DNA of 64,000 nt from an uncultured Coriobacteriaceae bacterium (GCA_900552935.1 USBN01000001.1:1-64000); one strand, 5' to 3'; positions 18,157 through 26,961 are shown, counted from the stretch's first letter. The notes: generated from the letters alone by a model not told the origin. Numbers and translations: made by a program.

Positions 18157-18323
18157 CGAATAGCATCCCGGCGCATCGCGCCTCATGCGAAGCGAATAGC
18201 AGCCACCCTTCGCACCCATCTCAACCGGCAGCTAAAGAGCCGATTTAACCGCCCGTGAGCACCCTCGACCACACGGGAGGATTGCCTCGCGATGGTAACG
18301 GGCCAACCAACAGAGATACAGAA

Positions 18324-18405
18324 GGCGGCGGGCAACCGTCGTTCCCTGCGAGTTCTTCGCCACCGGCGAAGCTGTCTGAGCAGGGAACGACGGACGCCCG
18401 CCGCC
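18324..18405. terminator. 82-nt nested palindrome between deoR-type gene and transaldolase gene
   Basis: GGCGGCGGGC (18324-18333) pairs with 18396-18405, CCGTCGTTCCCTGC (18336-18349) with 18380-18393, and TTCGCC (18356-18361) with GGCGAA (18365-18370). It fills the convergent gap and could terminate both strands. Confidence 0.75.
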
Positions 18406-18446
18406 GTTGGGAATCCGTCAGCTGGAGCCCTTTGAGAATCCGTGAG

Positions 18447-19115
18447 CTACGCCCTCAGCGTGGTGCGGCCGTAGTTCTTCTCCCACGAAGCGGTGAAGTC
18501 GTGCACGGCACCCACGGTGCCCGGCTGGTCGATCATCGAGTTGAGGATCGCCGGCGGGAAGGTGATCGCCTGAATGCCCGCGAGGATGAGCTCGTGCACC
18601 TGGTTGGTGTTGTGCAGCGACGCGGCCATGACCTTCGTGTCGAGGCCCTGCACGGCGAGCATCTCGATGAGGTCCGCGACCTGCTGGATGCCGTCGCCGT
18701 AGTTGGACATGCGGTTCACGTAGGGAGCGAGGTAGTCAGCGCCGTTGAGGGCGGCGAGGAAGGCGGACTCAGGCGAGAAGATCGCCGTGGCGAGAACGCC
18801 GAGGCCCTCGTTGTGGGCATCCTTCACGGCCTTAAGGCCATCGCGGGTGACGGGGATCTTGGCGTAGGTGTTCTCCGGGCGAAGGCCGTTGATGTAGCGG
18901 GCCTCCTCCATGATGCCGTCGTAATCCTCGGAGACGACCTGGACGAAGAGCTTCTGGTCCGGGCGAAGATACTCGATGATCTCGGGGAGGACGACCTCGG
19001 GAGTCTTGCCGCTGCGCGTGATGATCGTGGGGTTGGTGGTCACGCCGTCGACGTTGAGCAGGGCGTCGAGCTTCTTGATCTCGTCGAGGTTGGCGGTATC
19101 GATGATGAGTTCCAT
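18447..19115 (-). CDS. Fructose-6-phosphate aldolase/transaldolase-like protein (TalC/FSA family)
   Basis: 222 residues from ATG 19115 with AAGGGA upstream; the short length is that of FSA/TalC rather than classical transaldolase (about 320). MELIIDTANLDEIKK at the start, VTTNPTII, and the Schiff-base Lys86 in YAKIPVT are diagnostic. Members cleave fructose 6-phosphate to dihydroxyacetone and glyceraldehyde 3-phosphate, or act as transaldolases. It sits between two DeoR genes, divergent from the second, and probably belongs with the Ula-like PTS and deoC in one sugar pathway. Confidence 0.9.
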   Translation of the reverse strand: MELIIDTANLDEIKKLDALLNVDGVTTNPTIITRSGKTPEVVLPEIIEYLRPDQKLFVQVVSEDYDGIMEEARYINGLRPENTYAKIPVTRDGLKAVKDAHNEGLGVLATAIFSPESAFLAALNGADYLAPYVNRMSNYGDGIQQVADLIEMLAVQGLDTKVMAASLHNTNQVHELILAGIQAITFPPAILNSMIDQPGTVGAVHDFTASWEKNYGRTTLRA

Positions 19116-19370
19116 GAGCAGTCCCTTCGACTGACCGCGTGCGGTCGTTTTTTGCGAGGCCGTCACGCGCAGCGCGCGCTTCCGGCCCTCGCATGATTCC
19201 TTTTGCGACGCCTCGCGACGACGCCATTCTCTGCGCTCAGATTACTTCTGCGATTATTGATTTGCAAGCATTTTCTCTTATTCTATCGTAGTTTGTCCGT
19301 ATTCGGCATAATTTGGATGGTATGATTTGGGCGCAAGCTACGAACTCGAACGAAGTGAGACGGAGAGCGG

Positions 19371-20126
19371 ATGTTTCTCGAAGCACGCCAAGAGGCGATA
19401 GCCCGGCTCATCGAGCGGGAGGGTCACGTCACCGTCTCCGCCCTCGCGGAGAAGTTCGACGTGACGGAGGATTGCATCCGCAAAGACCTTCGCAGGCTTG
19501 TCGCCGAGGGTCGCTGCCGCAAGGTCTACGGCGGAGCCACGCGAATTGACCCCGAGGTAAACCGCGTCGTCGCGGAGCGCGTCGACCTCCTCCGCCCAGA
19601 GAAGCAGGCCATCGCCGCAAAGGCGTTCGCGATGCTCAAGCCCAGGCAGACCGTCTACCTCGACTTCTCCTCCTCGAACATCCTCCTCGCCCAGCTCGTG
19701 GGCGCGGGCGACCTCTCGCTCACCGTCGTCTCGAGCTCCGTTGACGTGCTGCGCGCCGCCAGCTCCGGCACCAACGTGCGTACCTTCTGCCCTGGCGGCT
19801 CGTATGACGCGGAGTACAACGGGTTTGTCGGCAACCTCGCCGCAAGTGCGCTCGACCCGTACCGCTTCGACGCCGCATTCATGGGTGCCGTGGGCGTCGA
19901 GGCCGAGGCTGGCGACGTGCTCACGCTCGACATGGAAGACGTCCCCGCCAAGCAGGCCGCAATGGCCCGCGCCGAGGTAAACGTGCTGCTCTGCGACACA
20001 GACAAGCTCGGCCACGCGGGCACCTACCGCTACGCCACACTCGACGACTTCGACCTCGCCATCTGCGACGAGGTCCGTCCGGACGCCGTCGAGCTCCTCC
20101 GCGCCACGGGCCTCACGGTGATGTAG
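19371..20126 (+). CDS. DeoR-family transcriptional regulator (second)
   Basis: 251 residues; GGAGAG precedes the ATG. N-terminal HTH (VTVSALAEKFDVTEDCIRKD, about 20-39) and a DeoRC sensor domain with LDFSSSNILLAQ (phosphosugar-binding loop) and FMGAVGVEAEAG. It is divergent from the transaldolase gene across 255 bp and is a likely direct regulator of it. TATGAT at 19321-19326 is a possible -10 for this gene. Confidence 0.88.
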   Translation: MFLEARQEAIARLIEREGHVTVSALAEKFDVTEDCIRKDLRRLVAEGRCRKVYGGATRIDPEVNRVVAERVDLLRPEKQAIAAKAFAMLKPRQTVYLDFSSSNILLAQLVGAGDLSLTVVSSSVDVLRAASSGTNVRTFCPGGSYDAEYNGFVGNLAASALDPYRFDAAFMGAVGVEAEAGDVLTLDMEDVPAKQAAMARAEVNVLLCDTDKLGHAGTYRYATLDDFDLAICDEVRPDAVELLRATGLTVM

Positions 20127-20199
20127 CGCCGAGACGTGGACGGCTTGCGGCGCGACCGCCGTGGCCGGCGCGCGGCGCGGCCGGTGCGCCCCGCGAGCA

Positions 20200-20267
20200 C
20201 AAAACCTACCTCTTGTAACGAATTGGCCCCGTTTTTGGCCCGGATTCCTTACAAGAGGTAGGTTTTG
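20200..20267. terminator. 68-nt palindrome with 19-bp perfect stem
   Basis: CAAAACCTACCTCTTGTAA (20200-20218) pairs perfectly with 20249-20267; the 30-nt loop has further nested complementarity (GAAT/ATTC, GGCC/GGCC). A/T runs at both ends suit bidirectional termination between the convergent deoR-type gene and the membrane-protein gene. Confidence 0.85.
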
Positions 20268-20322
20268 CCGCCAGTGCGCCCTGCCGGCACGCCCGCCAGC
20301 TCTCCCGTCGCCGGCTTGCTCG

Positions 20323-20919
20323 CTAGCCCTTGCGCTTGAACGGCGCCATCGCGAGGCCATGAAGGCCGCGGGAGACCTCGACGTAGGCAGGATGGCAGCG
20401 CTTCTCGAGCTCGCGCACTACGGGCTCGAGGCTCGGCGTGGCGAACAGCACGGAGGTGGGAACGATTCCAACACGATCCTGCGCGGCTTCGCCCTCGTAG
20501 GTGACATACACCCAGGCGGGCGTCTTGACCTCGAATCTCTTGTCGATGTCCTCCACGATGCGGCACGAGAAGCTCTCGTCACCCGGCACGAACACCTCGG
20601 TCTCGAACGCGCAAAGACGATGCGGCATCAAGCAGATGTCGCGCGCCTCGCCCAGCTCCTCGATCCTGTCGATGCGCGCGAGGGCGATCTTGCCGCGACG
20701 CACGCGAAGTGCTACGAGCACGGCCTCCGCGCGGACTGCCGCGAAACGCAGCACCAGGTAGGCAACGGCAGTCGCGGCAACGACCATCAGCAGCGCGGAG
20801 ATTGGGCCACCCTTCGGGTCCGCATAGATGCCCGGAAACACCGCAAAGATCACGATGGCAAGGGCCGCGATAATCACAGCCGCCACAATCCCCATCCTAC
20901 GCTGCGCAAACCTATACAT
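20323..20919 (-). CDS. Hypothetical membrane protein with two transmembrane helices
   Basis: 198 residues from ATG 20919, with GGGAGAAGG upstream. Two hydrophobic helices (about 10-28 and 38-56) form an N-terminal hairpin, followed by a soluble domain of about 140 residues with no family I recognise. The C-terminus is basic (MAPFKRKG). The layout resembles PH-like or YcxB-type membrane proteins, but no motif confirms this. The gene is monocistronic, upstream of none of the neighbouring PTS genes. Confidence 0.75.
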   Translation of the reverse strand: MYRFAQRRMGIVAAVIIAALAIVIFAVFPGIYADPKGGPISALLMVVAATAVAYLVLRFAAVRAEAVLVALRVRRGKIALARIDRIEELGEARDICLMPHRLCAFETEVFVPGDESFSCRIVEDIDKRFEVKTPAWVYVTYEGEAAQDRVGIVPTSVLFATPSLEPVVRELEKRCHPAYVEVSRGLHGLAMAPFKRKG

Positions 20920-21055
20920 ATGCCTTCTCCCGGATACAGACGGGGCGCCGGACACGCCGACGCCCCACCAGCTCAAATCAACATTGCCAAGCTCGCCGCC
21001 CCACCGCGCCAGAACGCGGCGCTCGGGCGCGAAGCAGAAGACACTCTAGCAAAAC

Positions 21056-22171
21056 CTATTCGAAAGGCATGATCTTCGAGATGGAAGCCGTCTTGGACTC
21101 GCAAATCTTCCTGAAGTTGTCGAACATGGGGTGCTTCTCCCACTTGTGAAGGTCGGTCGTCGCGCGATACGCCAGGATCTGGAACAGCGGCAGTACGTAG
21201 AGCGGCATGAGCAGCGGCTCCTCGATATCCTCGGGCAGACGCAACGCATGCGCGTCGTCGACCTCGGGGTTGTTCGTGACCACGAAGACACGGTCGCTCA
21301 CGCTGCGGGAGGCGCGAGCGAGCTGGACGAGACGATCGGACGTCTTGCCGAGGTCATCGATGAAGAACAGCGTGTAGTTGGGCGTGAGCTGCAGGTTGGG
21401 ACCATGGTTGAACTCCTCCGCCTCATAGGCGAAGCTCGGAATCTGGATGGTCTCGCCAATCTTGAGAGCGCCCTCGCAGGCGATGCCATAGCCCTGGGCG
21501 AAGCCGCAGGAGTAGGCGACCGTCATCGAAGTGAGCGCAGCCTTGTTGCGGTCATAGAACTCGTGGACCTGCTTCTGGAAGGCAACGTGGCGCTCGGGGC
21601 ACTTCTCCATCTCGGCGATAACCGCGTCGTGGGCCTCGGCGGAGACGACGCCGCGCTTAGCACCGGCCTCGACGGCGAACAGCATGAGGAACTCGACGAG
21701 CGTGGTCACGCCCTTCGTGACGTATCCCACGTACTCCTCGCCCACACCATAATCAACGAGGACGTCGGCGTGGTCCTTGAAGTCGGACTCGAGGTTGCCG
21801 GTAAGGCCAACGGCCTTGCGGCCCATCGCGCGAAGCTTGTCGAGTGCCTCGATGGAGTTGGTGGAGCAACCGCTCTGGGAAACCACGAAGACGAAGTCGT
21901 CCTCCGCGAGGCGATCCTTGTAGGCGATGAACGTGTTGGGCGGCACAACCTGCACGTCAGCGTCGAGATACTTCATCATGAACGGCTTGGCGCACTGAGA
22001 GGCGTTGGAGCTGGAGCCGCACGCAATGATCCAGATGTTGTGGTAGCCGCCATCGACATAGGCATCGACGAGGCCACCGACGAGCGCCTGGCGGTTCTCG
22101 ATGTTAGCGGCGAGCTGAGCCGGAGTCTCCTCGATGTAGGTGAGCATGGTTGGACGGTTCTCTTCGGACAT
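21056..22171 (-). CDS. SIS-domain deglycase/isomerase (GfrF/AgaS-like)
   Basis: 371 residues, preceded by GGGAAGGGAA. Two SIS (sugar isomerase) domains: the first has WIIACGSSSNASQCAKP (about 48-64) and VVSQSGCSTNSIEAL, the second AYSCGFAQGYGIACEGALKI. It resembles the deglycases that split phosphorylated Amadori compounds into glucose 6-phosphate and an amino acid, or GlmS-type aldose/ketose isomerases. It is the last gene of the mannose-family PTS operon, 52 nt beyond the IIA gene. A second SIS protein (24160-25167) is encoded in the same operon. Confidence 0.85.
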   Translation of the reverse strand: MSEENRPTMLTYIEETPAQLAANIENRQALVGGLVDAYVDGGYHNIWIIACGSSSNASQCAKPFMMKYLDADVQVVPPNTFIAYKDRLAEDDFVFVVSQSGCSTNSIEALDKLRAMGRKAVGLTGNLESDFKDHADVLVDYGVGEEYVGYVTKGVTTLVEFLMLFAVEAGAKRGVVSAEAHDAVIAEMEKCPERHVAFQKQVHEFYDRNKAALTSMTVAYSCGFAQGYGIACEGALKIGETIQIPSFAYEAEEFNHGPNLQLTPNYTLFFIDDLGKTSDRLVQLARASRSVSDRVFVVTNNPEVDDAHALRLPEDIEEPLLMPLYVLPLFQILAYRATTDLHKWEKHPMFDNFRKICESKTASISKIMPFE

Positions 22172-22223
22172 ATCCGTTCCCTTCCCTTGGAGTCTTAGTT
22201 TGGCCTGAAGGACAAAGCGCTAC

Positions 22224-22658
22224 TTAGATGTCGTCATCCTCGTCGTCATCGTCGCTGGCGCTCGCAGGCATTTCGAACTTCACGAGCGAGGCATGGCCGG
22301 AGGCAATCGCAGCGTCCGCGAGGGCATCGGCGGAGTCAAAGCCGGCACGCGTGAGATGCGTCTCGACAAGAAGAGGCAGGTTGGTACCAGCGATAACACG
22401 GACGTCGTCGCGACCCTGCGCAAGCACCACGGCGGCCTTGAAGGGTGACCCGCCGAGAAGGTCACAGCAGACAAGAACGCCTTCGCAGCCGGCAAGCTCA
22501 TCGAGCGCCGCCGTCAGCTTCGCGGCGAGGTCCTCGGTGGTGTCGCCGTCGGGGAAATCGACGGCGACGAAGTCACTCGGCTCGCCGCCGAGAAGGGCAA
22601 GCGCGCTCTTGAGGCCGGTCGCGAAATGGCCGTGGCCCGCAACGATCAAACCGATCAT
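22224..22658 (-). CDS. PTS mannose-family IIA component
   Basis: 144 residues from ATG 22658 with GGAGAG upstream. MIGLIVAGHGHFATGL carries the phosphohistidine (His9), and CCDLLGGSPFKAA is the typical IIA-Man loop. It takes phosphate from HPr and passes it to the IIB encoded at the operon start. Its ATG overlaps the preceding gene's TGA (ATGA), so translation is coupled. It ends in an acidic run (DDDDEDDDI) whose last 15 nt match the end of the IIC gene exactly. Confidence 0.92.
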   Translation of the reverse strand: MIGLIVAGHGHFATGLKSALALLGGEPSDFVAVDFPDGDTTEDLAAKLTAALDELAGCEGVLVCCDLLGGSPFKAAVVLAQGRDDVRVIAGTNLPLLVETHLTRAGFDSADALADAAIASGHASLVKFEMPASASDDDDEDDDI

Positions 22659-24160
22659 TTGAACTCTCCAATCCTTCTCTTGAGATACTCGAGAATTTCC
22701 TGGTGCGTATCGAATGCCAGCGTAGCATCGCGATCGCTGATGTTGCCATGCGTCTTGCAAAGGGCAACCACCTCAGCGCCCGCTCGCCTACCGGCGGTGA
22801 TGCCATATTCGGAATCCTCCACGACAACCGCCTCGCCCGGCTGGCAGCCAAGCTCGCCAAACGTGTGGAGGTAGATCTCCGGGTTGGGTTTGGACTCCTC
22901 GAAGTCATCGCCCGTGACGACAGCGTCAAATGCATGCCCAAGCTCGCACTCGTCGAGCATCTGGCGAATCTCCGGCATGGAGCTTGAGGAAGCGAGGCCA
23001 ACGGCGATACCCTCCTCATGCAGCCACGCAAGCAGTTCGCGGATACCGGGAATGAGGGCTTCGCGATAGTCGATGCGATGCGCAGCGAAGTACGCCGTGA
23101 CGGCAGGCGCAATCTCTTCCGCGGTCTCGCCGAGGTGCTTAGCGATGGTCATGTTCTGAATCTGGGTCGTGCAGCCGTACATCGCGTTGCGGTCTTCCTC
23201 GGTGAGCTTGGTAGCGCCGCGGCTCGTAAGGAAATCATCGATGATCGCGAGGTAAAGCGGCTCGGACTCGATGATCACGCCATCCATGTCAAAGACGACG
23301 GCACGAACCTCGCCATCGCGCGCGGCATGGCCAAAGGCACCTTCAACCTGGCACATCCTCGCGGCGTGCGCGGCGGCGGCGGCAAGCGCGTCCTCGAGCC
23401 GGCTCGCCTCAGGCAGGGCCGCGCCTCGACGCCAGCCCCTCTCGACGAGGGAGGTCACGAGCGCCGTCACGAATGAGTCGCCCGCGCCCATCGTGTCCAC
23501 GGCGTCGCCCGCAGCGGCGACTCCCTGGACCCGTCCTCCGTCCCAAGAGAGAAGCGGCGGCAGGCTGCCTCTCGTAACGAGCACGGGGCAATCGAACTGC
23601 CAGCCGGCAAGAAACTCGTCAATGGCCGCCTGGTCGGTGTCACTCATCGAGAACTGCGCCAAATCGATATGGGGGGCTATCTTGGCGAGGTTCTCAGGCG
23701 TGCGGTACTTGTCCTTCTCGCCGAAGTCATAGGAGAGAACGCCCCGACGCCCGTCGAGCAGGGGCAGCCAATCGTCGACCTTCGCGTTGCAGCTCGTGAG
23801 GATGGCGTCGAACCCGCAGGCGCACTCAACGGCAGGGCCACTCGGCACGGGAGCTCCCGGCCAGGCCTCCCCCAGCTCGACGCCTTTGAAGTGGCGCTCG
23901 CCATCAATGCGGTCCTGATGGCAGACCTTGGTCGTGCCGCCGGGGACGATCTCGCAGGCGCCCGCGTCCACGTGCTCTGCCTTGAGCGCGCCGAGCAGGC
24001 GCTCTCCCCAGAGGTCATCCGCCACACGGCCAAGGTAGCTCGCCTCGTGCCCGAGGCGCGACGCACTCACGGCAACGTTCACGGCGTTGCCGCCGGGATA
24101 GGCGATGCCGAGATTGTCGTAGGAGTCGAAGACGTTGTCTCCCAGGCCGAGGACCTTCAT
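22655..24160 (-). CDS. PfkB-type (FrlD-like) sugar kinase fused to HAD phosphatase
   Basis: 501 residues, about twice the length of either family. Residues 1-280 are a PfkB/ribokinase-fold kinase: GGNAVNVAVSASRLG (23-37) and the catalytic DTMGAGDSF (222-230); the start LGLGDNVFDSYDNL resembles fructoselysine 6-kinase FrlD. Residues 285-501 are a HAD phosphatase of the beta-phosphoglucomutase group, with nucleophile Asp291 in FDMDGVIIES, ASSSS, KPNPEIY and EDSEYG. The join is in frame with no stop. It shares one base with the upstream SIS gene (TAATG) and overlaps IIA by ATGA. Kinase and phosphatase on one chain is unusual; the physiological pair of substrates is unknown. Confidence 0.9.
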   Translation of the reverse strand: MKVLGLGDNVFDSYDNLGIAYPGGNAVNVAVSASRLGHEASYLGRVADDLWGERLLGALKAEHVDAGACEIVPGGTTKVCHQDRIDGERHFKGVELGEAWPGAPVPSGPAVECACGFDAILTSCNAKVDDWLPLLDGRRGVLSYDFGEKDKYRTPENLAKIAPHIDLAQFSMSDTDQAAIDEFLAGWQFDCPVLVTRGSLPPLLSWDGGRVQGVAAAGDAVDTMGAGDSFVTALVTSLVERGWRRGAALPEASRLEDALAAAAAHAARMCQVEGAFGHAARDGEVRAVVFDMDGVIIESEPLYLAIIDDFLTSRGATKLTEEDRNAMYGCTTQIQNMTIAKHLGETAEEIAPAVTAYFAAHRIDYREALIPGIRELLAWLHEEGIAVGLASSSSMPEIRQMLDECELGHAFDAVVTGDDFEESKPNPEIYLHTFGELGCQPGEAVVVEDSEYGITAGRRAGAEVVALCKTHGNISDRDATLAFDTHQEILEYLKRRIGEFK

Positions 24161-25167
24161 TAGTACTCCAGCTTGCGGTAGTAGCGACGGATGTCGAGCG
24201 AGTGGCCGGTGATGTCCTCCATATTCTTGGAGATGCGCTGGAGGGCGGCGTTCATCACGACGGGGCCAAGCCAGTGGCGGGTCTCGGCGGAAATGCCGGG
24301 CATGTCGAACCCGGCGGCGTCGATGACGGTGAGCTCATCGGTGACCTTCTCGGCGAAATCCTTCACGCGAAGATCCAGGGCGCGCGTGGAACCCTCGCCC
24401 ACGAGCAGCGTGAGGGGCACGTCCTTCTCGAGGAGCTCGAGCGTGCCATGGAAGAACTCGGGGCTCGAGACGCTCTTAGTGCGAATCCACTGGCTCTCCT
24501 CGAGCACGCACATGGCATAGGCGTAGCAGGTGGGCCAGATGTCACCAGAGGAGACCCAGATGTGATAAGGCGCGTCGTGATAGCGCTCGCAGTAGGCACG
24601 AGCTCGGGCATCGAACTGCTTGCGCACGGAGACGAGACCCGGAACGAGGTTGGCGAGCTCGTCGGCAAAGGTGGGATAGGCGTCGAAGCAGCCGGCGTTG
24701 TGAAGCAGGCGGCCCAGGAACAGGTAGACGATGAGCTCCTGCGGACGACCGTCGCCGTAGACGAAGCTGAAGTCAGAGACCTCCTCGAGCGGAGAGTCCG
24801 CCTTGCCGATGACGGAGAAGATCGTGCAGCCACGCTCCTTGAGCCAGCGGGCGGCGGCAAGGGTCTCGGTGGTGTCGCCGGACTTGCTGGTCATGAGAAC
24901 GAGGGTCTTCTCGTCCACCATGTTGCAGCCGGTGAGCACGAGCTCGGCGGAGAGGACGGAGCGCCAGGGGATGTCGCTCAGCTCGTCGATCATCGCGGAG
25001 AACGGAGCGAGCATGGCCTGGGAACCGCCGGAGGAGGAAATGAGAATACCGGAGAAGCCCTTCTCGGTGACGGCATCCGCCATCGCCTCGATCTCGGCGC
25101 GACGGCTATAGATCGCCTCACCCTGGGCAAGGATCGTCTCCTCGTTGAATGTGACCATTTCTGCCAT
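24160..25167 (-). CDS. SIS-domain protein, FrlB/GfrE-like fructosamine 6-phosphate deglycase
   Basis: 335 residues, close to FrlB (about 340). N-terminal SIS domain has LISSSGGSQAM (about 42-52) and MTSKSGDTTETLAA (92-105), the phosphosugar-binding Ser-rich loop; the C-terminus ends RRYYRKLEY. FrlB-type enzymes hydrolyse fructoselysine 6-phosphate to glucose 6-phosphate and lysine. It sits between IID and the FrlD-like kinase fusion, which strengthens an Amadori-product role. Whether lysine, glutamine or another amine is released cannot be read. Confidence 0.85.
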   Translation of the reverse strand: MAEMVTFNEETILAQGEAIYSRRAEIEAMADAVTEKGFSGILISSSGGSQAMLAPFSAMIDELSDIPWRSVLSAELVLTGCNMVDEKTLVLMTSKSGDTTETLAAARWLKERGCTIFSVIGKADSPLEEVSDFSFVYGDGRPQELIVYLFLGRLLHNAGCFDAYPTFADELANLVPGLVSVRKQFDARARAYCERYHDAPYHIWVSSGDIWPTCYAYAMCVLEESQWIRTKSVSSPEFFHGTLELLEKDVPLTLLVGEGSTRALDLRVKDFAEKVTDELTVIDAAGFDMPGISAETRHWLGPVVMNAALQRISKNMEDITGHSLDIRRYYRKLEY

Positions 25168-25268
25168 GGACCTTTAACCTCCAAGGTAGTTGACGTATTT
25201 GCAGAAGGGGGCACGCGAGCGCTTCCGGATGCGCCCGCACGAGCAAGACCGATGCCCCATCGGTCCGC

Positions 25269-25339
25269 CCTGCGACGGCTCGCCCGAGACGGGGCGTCGC
25301 AGGAAGGACCCCACAGGGAGGGACCCGAAGGTCCCTCCC
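25269..25339 (-). other. Hairpin cluster between IID and SIS genes
   Basis: Two hairpins fill most of the 197-bp gap: CCTGCGACG (25269-25277) with 25295-25303, and GGGAGGGACC (25316-25325) with 25330-25339 around CGAA. A third, GACCGAT/ATCGGTC (25247-25253, 25259-25265), adjoins. Within an operon they would attenuate or stabilise, giving more PTS permease than enzyme message. Confidence 0.6.
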
Positions 25340-25364
25340 CTAACCAGGGTGTTACTAGACCGGA

Positions 25365-26168
25365 CTACATCCAGCCCAGGAACGACATAAGGATGCCGAA
25401 CGCGATGATTCCGAGAATGATCGCGATGACGTTGACCTTCTTCTTGAAGAGCCAGTAGATGAAGAAGACCAGGGCGAGCGGGAGCATGTTGGGCAGCACG
25501 CCATCGAAGACGCTCTGCACCGTGGTGCCGCCGATGCCAAAGACGAGCTCCTCGCTGAAGGCGAGGGAGACGTAGGACGGGATCAGGCCGCCCACGACCA
25601 TCGTGCCGAGAATGCCAGCAGCCTCGGTGACGTACTTGGTGTTCTCACTGATCTTGTCGATGAACTTCGAGCCAAGGTTGTAGCCGAGCTCAGCGAACCA
25701 GATGCGGGAGATGGCCGAGAAGCCCCAGATGAGCATATAGAGGATCGGGCCGAGCGGGGAGCCGTTCTGCGCGAGGGAGCAGCAGATGGCGGCAGAGATC
25801 GGCAGGAGGGTAAACCAGAAGATGGCGTCGCCCAGGCCGGCGAGCGGTCCGAACAGGCCGTTACGGATGCCGGCGATGAGCTTGCGGTCCTCGTGCTTCT
25901 CCTCCATGGAGAGGATGAGGCCCATGAGGAAGGTGCCCATGTGCATCTCGGTGTTCATGAACTCCATGTTGTAGGTCATGAACTCGACCATATCCTCCTT
26001 GGAGTCGCCGTAGAGCTTCTCGAAGGTGGGCATCATCGACATGGTGAAGCCAGGGGCCTGCATGCGCTCGAAGCTGAAGCCGGACTGCATCGCGATGGAG
26101 CGGATGCCGAGCTTGTAAAGATCGTTGCGGGTGAGCTTGCGCTCGGTGGTCTCGTTAGATGTCGTCAT
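25365..26168 (-). CDS. PTS mannose-family IID component
   Basis: 267 residues from ATG 26168, with GGGAG eight bases upstream inside the IIC gene. The EIID-AGA family is clear: LYKLGIRSIAMQSGFSFERM at the N-terminus, GLFGPLAGLGDAIFWFTLLP in the middle and hydrophobic C-terminal helices. With IIC it forms the membrane channel. It overlaps the IIC stop by 14 nt. Confidence 0.92.
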   Translation of the reverse strand: MTTSNETTERKLTRNDLYKLGIRSIAMQSGFSFERMQAPGFTMSMMPTFEKLYGDSKEDMVEFMTYNMEFMNTEMHMGTFLMGLILSMEEKHEDRKLIAGIRNGLFGPLAGLGDAIFWFTLLPISAAICCSLAQNGSPLGPILYMLIWGFSAISRIWFAELGYNLGSKFIDKISENTKYVTEAAGILGTMVVGGLIPSYVSLAFSEELVFGIGGTTVQSVFDGVLPNMLPLALVFFIYWLFKKKVNVIAIILGIIAFGILMSFLGWM

Positions 26169-26961
26169 CGTCGTCGCTCCCATCGGTGTCGCTGTGCGAG
26201 GAGGTGGCGAGGGCAATGGCGTCGTCACCCTTCTTCTCATGCACGAAGTTGATGTAAGCAAGGCACACCGCGGCAATGGCGATGGGCAGGACGTTCGGGA
26301 GGTTCATGAACGTGGCCATGATGAAGCCGAGGAAGAGGTAGGCGATGTTGCTGCTCTTGAGCATGACCATGAGCAGGAGGCCAAGGCCGACCGCGGGCAG
26401 GATGCCGCCAGCAACCTCGAAGCCGTGGACGAGCCAGACGGGGAAGGTGTTAACAAAGGCCTGAAGCGGAGCCTGGAGGGCGAAGGAGCAGAGGAACGCG
26501 AGCAGCGCCACGGCGCCAGCCTTCAGGATGAGGGCGCCCCAGACGGTGCGGTTAAGGGCCTTCGCGTCGCCAGCCGCGGCGCAGGCGTCGCACTTGTGGG
26601 CGACGGAGACGTACACGGTGTTGAAGAAGATGCCGAGCCACTGCGCGAGGAGGGCGAACGGCAGGGACAGGCCGAGGGCCGCCTCAGCAGACTGGCCAGT
26701 GGTGTAGGCGATGACCACGGTCATCAGGCCGGCCATCAGCGGGTCAGGCGGGACGGTTCCTCCGACGGTGAGCAGACCGAGATAGCTCAGCTCGGCCACG
26801 GCACCGCAGGCGATGCCCAGCTGCATGTCGCCCAGCATGATGCCGGCAAAGAACGACACGACCAGCGGACGGAACCAATAGAACGCCTCGAAGACCTGGT
26901 CTAGCGCACAGATAAATGCGACGAGCGCGAGAAGCAGGCCTTGTACAAGGGTAATCTCCAT
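26155..26961 (-). CDS. PTS mannose-family IIC component
   Basis: 268 residues from ATG 26961, with GGAAGG upstream; ATG 26982 overlaps that site. EII-Sor/Man IIC helices include ALVAFICALDQVFEAFYWF and the conserved GTVPPDPLMAG region. It ends in an acidic tail (SDDDDDI) encoded across the ribosome site and start codon of IID. Confidence 0.92.
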   Translation of the reverse strand: MEITLVQGLLLALVAFICALDQVFEAFYWFRPLVVSFFAGIMLGDMQLGIACGAVAELSYLGLLTVGGTVPPDPLMAGLMTVVIAYTTGQSAEAALGLSLPFALLAQWLGIFFNTVYVSVAHKCDACAAAGDAKALNRTVWGALILKAGAVALLAFLCSFALQAPLQAFVNTFPVWLVHGFEVAGGILPAVGLGLLLMVMLKSSNIAYLFLGFIMATFMNLPNVLPIAIAAVCLAYINFVHEKKGDDAIALATSSHSDTDGSDDDDDI

